Source: JAXDMK01 sp963790325 (GTDB lineage Bacteria; Actinomycetota; Acidimicrobiia; Acidimicrobiales; AC-14). Taken from it: a DNA stretch of 64,000 nt. Below the pieces are notes generated by a model. The model worked only from the letters and a program-made list of their open reading frames with translations, was not told the origin of the DNA and made no database searches. Of the stretch, positions 53,771 through 63,523 are shown piece by piece. The stretch is taken from assembly GCA_963790325.1 (NCBI GenBank), contig CAWBNY010000003.1:434001-498000 (forward strand), read 5' to 3'. How positions within the stretch are numbered: the first letter of the stretch is position 1; every line of letters begins with the position of its first letter. A program made the translations under genes and the position numbers.

Positions 53771-53773
53771 GGT

Positions 53774-54514
53774 GTGGATATCTTCACCCGAGCGCGGATC
53801 CCCCTGTTCACCCTGGCGCTGGCGGTCGCCCTCCTGGCTGCGGTGACGAGCGCGTCCAGCCACCTGGACGCCGACCTGGGCGACACCGGCTCGCCCCTGA
53901 GCGTCGGGCTGGCGGTGCCCGACCCGCGGGCCACGTTCCAGGGCCTGGCCGCCCCGACGACGGCCAGCGCGGTGGCCCCCACCACCACCACGACGGTCGG
54001 CGTGACGGTCGAGGCGGTCGACGTCGGGCCGGCGGCCGAACCCGAGCCGGAACCGGAACCCGAACCGGCGCGGACGCAGGCCGTCCCGGCCGAGGCTCCC
54101 GCGCCCTCACCGCCGCCCGTCCCGGTCGGTCTCACCCGCCTGCCCAACGTCGAGCTCGAGGTCCTCACCCTCACCAACATGGACCGGGGCAACAGCGGGG
54201 TGCCCCCGATCTACCGCAACGGCTGCCTCGACGCGGAGGCGTCGGCCTGGGCCCACGCCATGGCCGAGTCCACCACCATGGCCCACAGCTCGGGCGGCGG
54301 CGCCGCCGTCCAGGGGTGCCGGGGGGCGAACGCCTTCTGGGGCGACAACATCGGCTACTGGCAGCCGTGCCACGCGTCGGAGATGGAGGCGTGGTGGATG
54401 GCCTCACCGTCGCACCGGCCCCACATCCTCGACGCCAACTTCACCGTCGTCGGCATCGGCGTGTGGGCCGAGCCCAACGGTCGGTGCTGGTTCCAGGTCT
54501 ACTTCGGCTCCTGA
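53774..54514 (+). CDS. CAP-domain (SCP-like) secreted protein
   Basis: A 246-residue protein with an N-terminal signal/anchor (IPLFTLALAVALLAAVTSA), a Thr/Pro/Glu-rich linker including Glu-Pro repeats, and a CAP domain: RGNSGVPPIYRN, ASAWAHAMAEST, MAHSSGG and WGDNIGYWQP, then SPSHRPHILDANFTVVGIGV. Function outside the cell, likely in the wall. Starts 3 nt after YibE/F stop, in the same operon. Confidence 0.85.
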   Translation: MDIFTRARIPLFTLALAVALLAAVTSASSHLDADLGDTGSPLSVGLAVPDPRATFQGLAAPTTASAVAPTTTTTVGVTVEAVDVGPAAEPEPEPEPEPARTQAVPAEAPAPSPPPVPVGLTRLPNVELEVLTLTNMDRGNSGVPPIYRNGCLDAEASAWAHAMAESTTMAHSSGGGAAVQGCRGANAFWGDNIGYWQPCHASEMEAWWMASPSHRPHILDANFTVVGIGVWAEPNGRCWFQVYFGS

Positions 54515-54520
54515 CCGCCG

Positions 54521-54988
54521 TCAGCCGACGACGACCACGGTGTTGAGGATCTTGTCGCTGAACGTCTGGCGCTTCTCGTCCCACAGGGGCCACAGGTAGC
54601 CGAGGTAGCAGGTCACCTGGTCGACGACGTGGAGGAACGCCCGGCCGATGCTCAGGCCCACCCCGGGCGGGACCACCCCGTCGAGGCGGACGAGGCGAAT
54701 CCGCATCGCCTTCTTGCCGACGGTCTGTCCGGTCTTGCCCTGCTGGACCAGGTTCCAGAAGAAGAACACGATCGACCCCAGGGCCCCCACGGTGAGGAAG
54801 AACACGCCGAGGGCCTCGGACACCGCCCCCAGGATCGAGGCGATGATGACCCCGGCCAGCCAGATGCCGCCGGCGATGAGACCGTCGATCAGCGCGCCCG
54901 CCACCCGCTGGCCCCACGAGGCGAGGGGCGGACCGACCGGCGCGGGAGCCCCCGACCACGGATCCGACGACGGTGGGTACTCGGACAT
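54521..54988 (-). CDS. RDD-family membrane protein
   Basis: A 155-residue protein with the RDD pattern: WGQRVAGALIDGLIAGGIWL (Arg, Asp), QQGKTGQTVGKKAMRIRLVR, IGRAFLHVVDQ, in two to three helices. The N-terminus is Pro-rich. RDD proteins may transport or regulate; unknown here. Confidence 0.85.
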   Translation of the reverse strand: MSEYPPSSDPWSGAPAPVGPPLASWGQRVAGALIDGLIAGGIWLAGVIIASILGAVSEALGVFFLTVGALGSIVFFFWNLVQQGKTGQTVGKKAMRIRLVRLDGVVPPGVGLSIGRAFLHVVDQVTCYLGYLWPLWDEKRQTFSDKILNTVVVVG

Positions 54989-55060
54989 GTCCCGCTCCTC
55001 CCGTGACCGCCCCCCTGGAGCGCCGGCCGCATCGTAGGCGGTGGGCGTACCGTCGTAGGG

Positions 55061-55429
55061 GTGAGCACCTCCACGACGGTTCGGGGCGAGCAGGCCCGCC
55101 ATCTGCGGTGGGCGGCCGGGGCCATGGTGGGCACGGGGATGGTGCTGGCCCGCCTGCCGGCGGCCGCCGGCCTGCCCTGCCCCCTCCGCACGATCACCGG
55201 GGTGCCGTGCCCCCTGTGCGGGATGCAGACGAGCGTGAAAGCCACCCTCGCGGGGGACCTGGGCCGGGCCGTGGCCGCCAACCCCGCCGGCCTGGTGGCG
55301 GTGGTCGTGGCGATCGCGCTGCTGGTGGCCCGTCCCGACCGGATTCCTGTGCCCCCACCTGCCGTCGTGGGGACGGTGCTGGCCGCCATGTGGGTCTTCG
55401 AGCTGGTGCGCTTCGGCGTGGTGTTCTAG
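55061..55429 (+). CDS. DUF2752 membrane protein
   Basis: A 122-residue protein with the DUF2752 Cys motif (VPCPLCGMQTSVKATLAGDL) between two to three helices. Function unknown. Its TAG shares CTAG with the TAG of the convergent gcvPB gene. Confidence 0.82.
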   Translation: MSTSTTVRGEQARHLRWAAGAMVGTGMVLARLPAAAGLPCPLRTITGVPCPLCGMQTSVKATLAGDLGRAVAANPAGLVAVVVAIALLVARPDRIPVPPPAVVGTVLAAMWVFELVRFGVVF

Positions 55430-56955
55430 CGCGTGTCCCAGGTGGGGATCACCCGTCGGGCGGCCCGGACCTCGTCGACCCGTCCCACGGGTGTGTTGCG
55501 GGGGGCGGCGTGGGCCGCCTCCGCCCCCTCCGGCGTGGAGGCCAGCTCGGCGATGCGGACGAGGGCGTCGGCCAGCGCCACCAGCGTCTGGGGGCTCTCG
55601 GTCTCGGACGGCTCGATCATCAGCGCCTCCTCGACGATGAGGGGGAAGTACACGGTGGGGGCGTGGAACCCCTCCTCCAGCAGCCGCTTGGCGACGTCGA
55701 GGGCCTTGACCCCGGTGCGCTTCTTGAGCCCGGCCGCGGAGGCGACGAACTCGTGCATGCACAGGCGGTCGTGGGGCAGGTCGAAGACTCCCCGCAGCCG
55801 GTGACGGAGCCAGTTGGCGTTGAGGACGGCCGCGTCGGCCACCCGGCGCAGGCCGTCGCCCCCGTTGGCCAGCATGTACGAGTGGGCCCGGGCCAGGGCC
55901 AGGGCGTTGCCGTGCCATCCGTGAACCCGCCCGATCGACCGCTCCGGGTCGGTCCACCCGAAGCCGCCGTCGCCCGCCAGCCGCACCGGCCGGGGACCGG
56001 GGAGGTAGGGCGCGAGGGCGGCGGTGACCGCCACCGGACCCGCTCCCGGACCGCCCCCGCCGTGGGGGACGGCGAACGTCTTGTGCAGGTTGGAGTGGAC
56101 GATGTCGAAGCCCATGTCGCCCGGCCGGGTGACGCCGAGGATGGCGTTGAGGTTGGCCCCGTCGTAGTAGACGAGCCCGCCGACCTCGTGCACCGCGCCC
56201 GCCATGGCCACGATGTCCTCCTCGAACAGGCCGAGGGTGTTGGGGTTGGTGAGCATGATGGCGGCCACGTCGTCGTCGAGTCGGGCCCGGAGGGCGTCGA
56301 CGTCGACCAGGCCCCGGTGGTCGGACGGGACCTGGGTGACCTGGTAGCCGCCCAGGCTGACCGAGGCCGGGTTGGTGCCGTGGGCCGAGTCGGGGATGAG
56401 GACCCGCGTGCGGGGACGGCTGCCGCCGGCGGGCGGGTGGTCGCGGTGCCAGGCCCGGACGAGCAGGAGCCCGGTGAGCTCGCCCGCCGCCCCCGCCGGC
56501 GGCTGGAGGGTGGCCGCGGCCATGCCCGTGACCTCGCACAGGGCTGCCTCCAGGTCGACCAGCAGCTCCAGCCACCCCTGGGTGTGGGCCGGCGGGGCGG
56601 CGGGGTGGACGTTGGCCAAACCGGGCCGGAAGGCGGTGGCGTCGCAGAGCTTGGGGTTGTACTTCATGGTGCACGACCCCAGGGGGTACGCCCCCAGATC
56701 CACGGAGTACTGGCGGTGGGTGAGGCGGGTGAAGTGAGCCACCAGGTCGCGCTCGGATACGTCGGCGACCGTCGCCGGCTGGGCCCGGAGATGGGCGGCC
56801 GGCACCAGCTCCTCGGCGGGCCACTCGGGGACGCCGGTGGTGCGGAACGACGCCGCCGACCGGCCCGCCACCGAGAGCTCGAAGATGGTCGGCTCCGCGT
56901 CCCGGCCCATGATGGGGGCGCTCGACGCCCGCCCGCCCGGCGCCGCGACCGTCAT
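55426..56955 (-). CDS. gcvPB: Glycine dehydrogenase (decarboxylating) subunit 2
   Basis: A 509-residue PLP enzyme, the C-terminal half of the P-protein: PLGSCTMKYNPKLCD near the front, SAHGTNPASVSLGGYQV, and the PLP lysine in SNLHKTFAVPHGGGGPG. With GcvPA it decarboxylates glycine and passes aminomethyl to GcvH. The ATG overlaps the gcvPA stop (ATGA). Confidence 0.94.
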   Translation of the reverse strand: MTVAAPGGRASSAPIMGRDAEPTIFELSVAGRSAASFRTTGVPEWPAEELVPAAHLRAQPATVADVSERDLVAHFTRLTHRQYSVDLGAYPLGSCTMKYNPKLCDATAFRPGLANVHPAAPPAHTQGWLELLVDLEAALCEVTGMAAATLQPPAGAAGELTGLLLVRAWHRDHPPAGGSRPRTRVLIPDSAHGTNPASVSLGGYQVTQVPSDHRGLVDVDALRARLDDDVAAIMLTNPNTLGLFEEDIVAMAGAVHEVGGLVYYDGANLNAILGVTRPGDMGFDIVHSNLHKTFAVPHGGGGPGAGPVAVTAALAPYLPGPRPVRLAGDGGFGWTDPERSIGRVHGWHGNALALARAHSYMLANGGDGLRRVADAAVLNANWLRHRLRGVFDLPHDRLCMHEFVASAAGLKKRTGVKALDVAKRLLEEGFHAPTVYFPLIVEEALMIEPSETESPQTLVALADALVRIAELASTPEGAEAAHAAPRNTPVGRVDEVRAARRVIPTWDTR

Positions 56956-58289
56956 CGGATCGCCTTGTCGAGGGCGGCCACGTAGCGGTCGATCTGCTCC
57001 CGGGTGCGGCGCTCGGTGACGGCCACCAGCAGTGCGCCCCCGTCCCCGCCGTACTCGTCGCCCAGGGGGACCCCGGCGAGGAAGCCCTCGTCGGCCATGC
57101 GCTCGACCGCCACCCCGGCCGCGACCGGCAGGCGGACGGCGAACTCCCGCAGCACCGGCGCCCCCACCAACGCCTCGACGCCGTCGACGGCGAGCAGCGC
57201 CTCCCGGGTGTAGCGGGCGCCCCGGGCGCAGCGCAGGGCCAGCTCCCGCAGGCCGGCCGTGCCCAGCCAGGCCAGGTGGACGGCGAAGGCGACCGCGATG
57301 AGGGTCTGGTTGGTGCAGACGTTCGACGACGCCTTCTCCCGGCGGATGTCCTGCTCCCGGGTGCGGAGGGTGGTGACGTAGGCCCGCCGGCCCTCGACAT
57401 CGACCGTCTCCCCGACCAGACGCCCGGGGAGGCGGCGCACGTGCTCCCGGCGGCAGGCGAAGAGTCCGAGGTAGGGGCCGCCGAACGACAGGGGCGTGCC
57501 GAAGGGCTGCCCCTCCCCCACCACCACGTCGACGCCGAAGTCCCCCGGCGGCCGGAGCAGGCCGAGCGAGACCGGGTCGGAGGCGACCACCACGTGGGCC
57601 CCCACCGCCCGGGCCGCGGCCACCGCCCCGGCCACGTCCTCCAGGCACCCGAGGTGGTTGGGGTGTTGCAGGACGAGGGCGCCCGGCGCCGGGTGGCCGA
57701 GGCCCGCGGCCGGCCACGCCGTTCGCCCGTCCTCCAGGTCGACGACCCGCAGCTGGTGGCCGGAGCCGGCGGCGAAGGTGGCCATGACGTCCCGCCAGTT
57801 GGGGTGGACGCCCCGCGACACCCACACCTCCGACCGGCCGGTGGCCGCCACCGACAGGTTCACCGCCTCCACGCACGCCGAGGCGCCGTCGTAGAGGGAC
57901 GCGTTGGCCACCTCCATGCCCGTGAGGCGGGTGACGAGGGTCTGGTACTCGAACAGGGCCTGGAGGACGCCCTGGGCCACCTCCGCCTGGTACGGCGTGT
58001 ACGACGTGACGAACTCGGAGCGGAAGGCGAGGGCGTTCACCACCGACGGGATGTCGTGGTCGTAGGCGCCGGCCCCGGCGAAGCACACCAACCCGGGGCG
58101 GTTGCAGGCGGCCAGCCGGTCGATCCGGTCGAGGACGTCGGCCTCGCTCAGCCCCGGCTCCAGGTCGAGTCCCCGCCCCAGGCGGAGGTCGGCCGGCACC
58201 GCCGCGAACAGCTCGTCGAGCGACGACAGCCCGATCGACGCCAGCATGTCGGCGATCTCGGCGTCGGTGTGGGGGACGAAGTGGCCCAC
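56952..58289 (-). CDS. gcvPA: Glycine dehydrogenase (decarboxylating) subunit 1
   Basis: A 445-residue protein: FVPHTDAEIADMLASIGLSS, YTPYQAEVAQGVLQALFEYQ, NASLYDGASACVEA, QPFGTPLSFGGPYLG and SNVCTNQTLIAVA match GcvPA. It pairs with gcvPB and starts 4 bases after gcvT ends. Confidence 0.94.
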   Translation of the reverse strand: MGHFVPHTDAEIADMLASIGLSSLDELFAAVPADLRLGRGLDLEPGLSEADVLDRIDRLAACNRPGLVCFAGAGAYDHDIPSVVNALAFRSEFVTSYTPYQAEVAQGVLQALFEYQTLVTRLTGMEVANASLYDGASACVEAVNLSVAATGRSEVWVSRGVHPNWRDVMATFAAGSGHQLRVVDLEDGRTAWPAAGLGHPAPGALVLQHPNHLGCLEDVAGAVAAARAVGAHVVVASDPVSLGLLRPPGDFGVDVVVGEGQPFGTPLSFGGPYLGLFACRREHVRRLPGRLVGETVDVEGRRAYVTTLRTREQDIRREKASSNVCTNQTLIAVAFAVHLAWLGTAGLRELALRCARGARYTREALLAVDGVEALVGAPVLREFAVRLPVAAGVAVERMADEGFLAGVPLGDEYGGDGGALLVAVTERRTREQIDRYVAALDKAIR

Positions 58290-58293
58290 GCCG

Positions 58294-59349
58294 CTAGCGC
58301 CGGTCCCGGCGGACGAACGGCGGGTCGACGACCCGGCCGGGCAGGAGCTGGCCCCGGGCGTCGACGGTGACCTCCTCGCCCACCCGCACGTGGGGACGGA
58401 GGAAGGCGAGGGCTATGCCCCGGCCGAGGGTGGGCGAGAAGTTGCCGCTGGTCACCTCGCCCAGGGGGCCGTCACGGCCGACCACGCCGTAGCCGGCCCG
58501 GGGGGGCTGGCGGCCTTCCACCTCGATGCCGGTGAGCAGCCGGTCGACGCCCCGGGCCCGTTCCCCGTCGATGGCGCCGCGACCCCGGAAGTCGCCCTTG
58601 TTCCAGGCCACGACCCATCCCAGGTTGGCCTGGAGGGGCGTGATCCCGGGGCCCAGCTCGTGGCCGTGGAGGGGAAGCCCCGCCTCCAGGCGCAGGGTGT
58701 CGCGGGCGCCCAGGCCGGCGGGCAGGAGGCCGGCGTCGAGGAGGGCGTCCCAGAAGGCGGGGGCGGCGGCGGCCGGGATGGCCACCTCCACCCCGTCCTC
58801 ACCGGTGTAGCCGGTGCCGGCGGAGAAGGCCGTCACCCCCTGCCACGTGAACCGGCGGACGTGGAACCGGGGGACGGCGGCCGCGTCGGGCGCGACGTCG
58901 GCCAGCCACCGCCGGGCCTCGGGTCCCTGGACGGCGAGGATCGCCCGGTTGGCGGTGAAGTCCTCGCCCCCGAGCGCCCGCACCACTCGCTCGGTGTTGG
59001 ACGCGTTCGGCATCACGTGGAACTCGTCCTGGCGGATCCACCACAGGATGACGTCGTCGAGGACCGACCCGTCGGCCTCGTCGAGGAGGTGGCTGTACTG
59101 CGCCCGACCAGGGGCGATACGGCCGAGGTCGTTGGTGAGGGTCCGCTGGAGGCGGTCGTAGGCGTCGGGGCCGCCGACGCGCACCGAGCCCAGGTGGCTG
59201 ACGTCGAAGACCACCGCCCCGGTGCGGCAGGTGCGGTGCTCGGCCAGGGTGCCCGACGGGTAGGCGAGGGGCATCTCCCATCCCCCGAAAGCGACCATCT
59301 TGGCCCCCAGACCCCGGTGGGCCTGGTCGAGCGGCGACCGGCGGAGCAT
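58294..59349 (-). CDS. gcvT: Aminomethyltransferase (T-protein)
   Basis: A 351-residue protein: SPLDQAHRGLGAKMVAFGGW, FDVSHLGSVRVGGPDA, GYTGEDGVEVAIP and RLEAGLPLHGHEL match GcvT. It moves the one-carbon unit to tetrahydrofolate. It heads the gcvT-gcvPA-gcvPB operon; gcvH is not in the window. Only 60 bases separate it from the divergent propeller gene, leaving no room for a glycine riboswitch. Confidence 0.92.
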   Translation of the reverse strand: MLRRSPLDQAHRGLGAKMVAFGGWEMPLAYPSGTLAEHRTCRTGAVVFDVSHLGSVRVGGPDAYDRLQRTLTNDLGRIAPGRAQYSHLLDEADGSVLDDVILWWIRQDEFHVMPNASNTERVVRALGGEDFTANRAILAVQGPEARRWLADVAPDAAAVPRFHVRRFTWQGVTAFSAGTGYTGEDGVEVAIPAAAAPAFWDALLDAGLLPAGLGARDTLRLEAGLPLHGHELGPGITPLQANLGWVVAWNKGDFRGRGAIDGERARGVDRLLTGIEVEGRQPPRAGYGVVGRDGPLGEVTSGNFSPTLGRGIALAFLRPHVRVGEEVTVDARGQLLPGRVVDPPFVRRDRR

Positions 59350-59409
59350 GGGCGGACGATAATCGCGGACGGTCCCCCTCCCGGCCGGAGTCCCGCCGTA
59401 GGATGCCTC

Positions 59410-60888
59410 GTGCACGGACGGCAGCGGCGGGCGCTGGCGGCGGGGACGCTCATGGTGCTCTCGGCCGTCGCCTGCTCGTCCGACCCGCCGGTGGCCGCGT
59501 CATCGTCGGCGGCAGCCTCCCCGGCCATCACGACGACCTCGACCACCACCGCCACCGTCGCGCCGGCGTCCGCGACCACCCCGACCACGGTGGCGCCCGC
59601 CGCCACCGGCCTGCTGACCTTCCGGGGCAACGCCACCCGCAGCTTCTACGGCACCGGCCCCCTACCCGCCGCCCCCTCGGTCCAGTGGGAGTACCCCGAC
59701 CGGCGGATGTGCTCGGACTCCACCGTCGGGTCGGAGACGTTCGAGTGGTGCGGCACCGGGTGGACCGGCCAGCCGGCGGTGCTCGAGCGGGATGGGCGGA
59801 CGTGGGTGATCTTCGGGGCCTACGACGGGGCCGTCCACTTCGTCGACGGCGCCACCGGCCGGCCCCTCCTCCCCCCGTTCCAGACGGGCGACCTGGTCAA
59901 GGGCAGCGTCACCGTCGACCCCGACGGCTATCCCCTCGTCTACGCCGGCTCCCGCGACAACGCCTACCGGGTCATCGCCATCGACCGGGCGGTGCCCACC
60001 GAGCTGTGGCGGCTGGACGCGGAGGCGGTCTCCCCCACCCTTTGGAACGACGACTGGGACGGATCGGGGCTGGTCACCGGTGGCTTCCTCCTCGAGGGTG
60101 GCGAGAACAGCCAGTTCCACGCGGTGCGGCTCAACCGGTCCTACGGGGAGGACGGGAAGGTGGCGGTGGCGCCCGTCCTCGCCTTCCACGCCCCCGGGTG
60201 GGACGACGAGCTGCTCCAGTCCCTCGACGACTTCGACGTCTCCATCGAGAACTCGGTCGCCCTGGCGGACGGGGTGGCGTACTTCGCCAACTCGGGCGGG
60301 CTGGTCCAGGGGTGGGACGTCTCCGGGCTCGACGCGGGCGCCGTCCCGGAGCGGGTCTTCCGGTTCTGGATGGGCGACGACGTCGACGCCACCGTGGTCG
60401 TCGACGACGAGGGGATGCTCTACGTGGGCGCGGAGTGGGAGCGCCACACCCTCCGGGCCCGCCAGGTGGGCCAGCTGGTGAAGCTCGATCCGGGCCGGAC
60501 CAGCCCGGTGCTGTGGTCGGTGGCCGACCAGGAGGTCGACGACATGGGCCTCGCCGGCCTGTGGGCCACACCCGCCATCTGGAAGGACGTGGTCGTCGCG
60601 GCCACCAACAACGGCCGGCTGCTCGGCATCGACCGGGCGACGGGCCGGGTGCGCTGGACGAAGGTCCTCCCGGACCCGTTGTGGTCGTCACCCGTGGTGG
60701 TCGACGGCGTCCTCGTCCAGGGCGACTGCCACGGCGTCCTCCACGGCTACGACCTCTCCGACACCGCCGTCGACCCGCCCGAGCTGTGGACGGTGCAGCT
60801 CCCGGGCTGCATCGAGTCCACCCCGGCGGTGTGGAGGGGCCGGATCTACGTGGGATCTCGCGAGGGGCACCTGTTCGCCATCGGGTGA
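59410..60888 (+). CDS. PQQ-like beta-propeller lipoprotein
   Basis: A 492-residue lipoprotein: GTG start, signal ending in a VAC lipobox (Cys near 21), a Ser/Thr/Ala linker, then a propeller with PQQ-type blade motifs (AVHFVDGATGRPLLP, NNGRLLGIDRATGRVRWTK, GRIYVGSREGHLFAIG). The role outside the cell is unknown; no enzyme motif is visible. Confidence 0.82.
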   Translation: MHGRQRRALAAGTLMVLSAVACSSDPPVAASSSAAASPAITTTSTTTATVAPASATTPTTVAPAATGLLTFRGNATRSFYGTGPLPAAPSVQWEYPDRRMCSDSTVGSETFEWCGTGWTGQPAVLERDGRTWVIFGAYDGAVHFVDGATGRPLLPPFQTGDLVKGSVTVDPDGYPLVYAGSRDNAYRVIAIDRAVPTELWRLDAEAVSPTLWNDDWDGSGLVTGGFLLEGGENSQFHAVRLNRSYGEDGKVAVAPVLAFHAPGWDDELLQSLDDFDVSIENSVALADGVAYFANSGGLVQGWDVSGLDAGAVPERVFRFWMGDDVDATVVVDDEGMLYVGAEWERHTLRARQVGQLVKLDPGRTSPVLWSVADQEVDDMGLAGLWATPAIWKDVVVAATNNGRLLGIDRATGRVRWTKVLPDPLWSSPVVVDGVLVQGDCHGVLHGYDLSDTAVDPPELWTVQLPGCIESTPAVWRGRIYVGSREGHLFAIG

Positions 60889-60894
60889 CGTCGG

Positions 60895-62148
60895 CTACGT
60901 GAGGTACGGAACGGGGTTCACCGGATCGCCGTCGATGCGGACCTCGAAGTGCAGGTGGGGGCCGGTGCACGTGCCGGTGCAGCCGATGCGGCCGATGACC
61001 TGGCCCCGGCCCACCCGCTCGCCGGCGGACACCAGCACCTCGCTCTGGTGGCCGTAGAGGGTGGCCAGGCCGCCGCCGTGGTCGACGATGGTGGCGTTGC
61101 CGTAGCCCCCCAGCCACCCTGCGCTCACCACCACCCCGTCGTCGGCGGAGTGGATCGGCTCACCCGAGCCGGCGCCGATGTCGACGCCCGTGTGCATGCG
61201 GACCGTTCCGAACACGGGGTGCACCCGGGGCCCGAAGGGCGAGCCGAAGGGGTGGCCGGGCAGGGGATCCGCCAGCTGCCCGCCGGAGCGGGCCGCGGCC
61301 GCCTCCGAATCGCCGGCGACGTCGAGCCCCCGCCGGGCCCGGAGGGTTTGCGACACCACCTCCGATTGGGCGGCCAGGTCGGCCAGCTCGGTGTCGAACT
61401 CGACCTTGCGGGCGTGGGCCTCGTGGTAGAGACGGTCCCGCTCCGCCACCTCGGCCTCGGCGTCGGCCAGCAACCCCACGCTCACCCGCCGGCCCTCCTC
61501 CACCCGGGCCGCGTCGGCGTCCGCCCCCGCCTGCTTCCTGCGCACCTCCCGCCGCACGCCGTCGATCTCCTCCAGCAGGTCGGCCACCTCGTCCCGCAGG
61601 GCCTCCTCCCTGGCCAGGGTGTCGGCCTGGCTCTCGCCCAGGAAGTCGACGTACGACCGGCGGGCGGCGAGGGCTCCCAGGTCGTTGGCGTAGAGCAGGG
61701 ACGATGCGTAGCCGAGGGCGCTCGACCGGCCGGTGTAGGCGTCGAGGGCGAGGCGCTGGCGGTGGACGCGGGCGTCGTCCAGCTGGCGGTTGGCGGCGTC
61801 GAGCTTGTGCCCGAGCGTCCACTGACGGGCCTGGAGGGCACCCAGGTGGTTCTCGGCCGCGTTGAGCCGGCTCTCGAGGTCGCCCACCTCGTCGTCGACC
61901 CCGGCCGCCGCCGACTCGATCTCCCGGCGGCGGGCGTCGGCCGCCTCGATCAGCTCGAGGAGCTCGGCCTCGCTGGCCGAGGCCAGGTCGCCGGCGTCGG
62001 TGATCCCCGGCGCCTGGCGACCCGTGGATGCCCCGGCCGTGGCTCGGCTCCCGGCCGCCGCCCCCGCAGGCGCCCCCCCTGCGCCGCCCACGAGGCTCAG
62101 GCCGGCAAGGACGACCATGACCACGGCTCGGCGCACGCCGCTCGCCAT
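60895..62148 (-). CDS. M23 peptidoglycan endopeptidase with coiled coil (EnvC-like)
   Basis: A 417-residue secreted protein: signal peptide, long coiled coil (about 55-270), then an M23 domain: GPRVHPVFGTVRMHTGVDIG (His and Asp zinc ligands), YGHQSEVLVSAGERVGRGQV and GPHLHFEVRIDG (His-x-His). All zinc residues are present, so it should cut peptidoglycan cross-links, likely in division. Confidence 0.9.
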   Translation of the reverse strand: MASGVRRAVVMVVLAGLSLVGGAGGAPAGAAAGSRATAGASTGRQAPGITDAGDLASASEAELLELIEAADARRREIESAAAGVDDEVGDLESRLNAAENHLGALQARQWTLGHKLDAANRQLDDARVHRQRLALDAYTGRSSALGYASSLLYANDLGALAARRSYVDFLGESQADTLAREEALRDEVADLLEEIDGVRREVRRKQAGADADAARVEEGRRVSVGLLADAEAEVAERDRLYHEAHARKVEFDTELADLAAQSEVVSQTLRARRGLDVAGDSEAAAARSGGQLADPLPGHPFGSPFGPRVHPVFGTVRMHTGVDIGAGSGEPIHSADDGVVVSAGWLGGYGNATIVDHGGGLATLYGHQSEVLVSAGERVGRGQVIGRIGCTGTCTGPHLHFEVRIDGDPVNPVPYLT

Positions 62149-62254
62149 GGTGGCCCCTCCAGCCACACCAGGAACACCAGCCACAGCAGGCACAGTAAGC
62201 CGGGTCTATCCACAGGACAACTCCGACTGTCCACAGGGCGATCACCACGCCCGA

Positions 62255-63040
62255 TCATCGGAGGGCGGCCAGGACCTCCTCGTGCAGCAGCCCATTGGTG
62301 GACACTGCGCTGCCGCCGTCGGCCCGGGCCTCGCCGTCGAGGTCGGTGAAGCGTCCCCCCGCCTCCTCCACGATGACCTGGATGGGGGCCACGTCCCACA
62401 GCGACACCTCGGGCTCGGCCGCGATGTCGACCGCCCCCTCCGCCACCAGGACGTGCGACCAGAAGTCGCCCAGCCCCCGGCTCCGCCAGCAGCGGCGGGC
62501 CAGCCGCAGGAGCCGCCCCCCATCGGCCTGAGATCCGGGGACCGAGCCGTCGAAGCGCTCCAGCCCGTCGTAGGAGATGAACGCGTCCTCCACCGCCGCC
62601 ACCTTCGACACGTGGATCCGGCGGCCGTCGGCGAAGGCGCCGTCGCCCCGCGACGCCCACCACCGCCGGTGGAGGGCAGGGGCGGAGACCACACCCACCA
62701 CCATCCGCCCGTCCCGCTGGAGGGCGATCAGGGTGGCCCAGACGGGCACGCCCCGCACGTAGTTCTTGGTCCCGTCGATGGGGTCGACGATCCACCGGGC
62801 CGATGCCCCCGACGCGCACACGTCGTCGCCCCGCTCCTCGCCCAGGATGGCCTGACCCGGGCGGACCACCCCCAGGTGGCGGCGGATGGCGTCCTCCACC
62901 GCGTGGTCGGCCTCGGTGACGGGGGTCAGGTCGGGCTTGGTCTCCACCTGGAGGTCGGTCGCGCCGAAGCGGGCCAGGCTGATGCCGTCGGCGAGATCGG
63001 CCAGCTGGAGGGCGAGGGTGAGGTCGGCGGCGAAGCTCAC
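62255..63040 (-). CDS. Inositol-phosphatase-family phosphatase (HisN-like)
   Basis: A 261-residue protein: GEERGD (Glu), WIVDPIDGTKNYVRGVPVWA (Asp-Pro-x-Asp-Gly-Thr), SLWDVAPIQVIVEEAGG. This is the IMPase fold, metal-dependent. The pattern fits histidinol-phosphate phosphatase of actinobacteria as well as inositol monophosphatase. GTG start overlaps the stop of the upstream gene (GTGA). Confidence 0.85.
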   Translation of the reverse strand: MSFAADLTLALQLADLADGISLARFGATDLQVETKPDLTPVTEADHAVEDAIRRHLGVVRPGQAILGEERGDDVCASGASARWIVDPIDGTKNYVRGVPVWATLIALQRDGRMVVGVVSAPALHRRWWASRGDGAFADGRRIHVSKVAAVEDAFISYDGLERFDGSVPGSQADGGRLLRLARRCWRSRGLGDFWSHVLVAEGAVDIAAEPEVSLWDVAPIQVIVEEAGGRFTDLDGEARADGGSAVSTNGLLHEEVLAALR

Positions 63041-63519
63041 GCCGGCTTGCGGCCCTGCCGGTGCTCGTGCTCCGAATCGTCGAAGCGCAGCCGCAGGGGC
63101 TCGACCGACTCGTCGACCGGAAGGTCCTGGGACGGCGGCTCGAGGCCGTACTTCACCAGCAGCGCGAGGTAGTCGCGCTGGTAGAAGATCTTGATGCGGA
63201 CGTCGGGGTACAGCTCCCGCAGCCGGCGGGCCTTGCGGTTCTTCTTGGTCACCAGGTTCTGGTTCATGGTGGTGATCTCGATGAACAGGTCGTACGCCGG
63301 CAGGTAGAAGTCGGGGGTGAAGGCCTGGGTGGGCCGGCCCTCGCGGTCGGCTTCGAGGACGAAGGACCGGGGCTCGTAGTCCCACAGGATCCCGTAGAAG
63401 TCGAGGAGCTTGGCGAACTGCAGCTCCGAGTTGTGGGCGAAGCGGGTGGTGGCGTGGGGGAGGGGTGGGAGACCGGGCGGGTCGGCCGCGAGCGGCCCGG
63501 AGTCCCCCGGCGCGGCCAG
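63037..63519 (-). CDS. Nuclease-fold-like conserved protein
   Basis: A conserved block HATTRFAHNSELQFAKLLDF, YEPRSFVLE, TPDFYLPAYDLFIEITTMNQ and NRKARRLRELYPDVRIKIFY has the Asp..Glu-x-Thr/Lys layout of PD-(D/E)XK nucleases, but the final Lys is Thr. No ATG or GTG exists near; a CTG at 63519 with GGAGGAGG before it is the best start (160 aa). It lies between MerR and HisN-like genes. Confidence 0.65.
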   Translation of the reverse strand: MAAPGDSGPLAADPPGLPPLPHATTRFAHNSELQFAKLLDFYGILWDYEPRSFVLEADREGRPTQAFTPDFYLPAYDLFIEITTMNQNLVTKKNRKARRLRELYPDVRIKIFYQRDYLALLVKYGLEPPSQDLPVDESVEPLRLRFDDSEHEHRQGRKPA

Positions 63520-63523
63520 TGCC

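Noticed and set aside
59350..59409. Glycine riboswitch upstream of gcvT
   Set aside because: Only 60 bases separate gcvT from the divergent gene, too short for the known glycine riboswitch.
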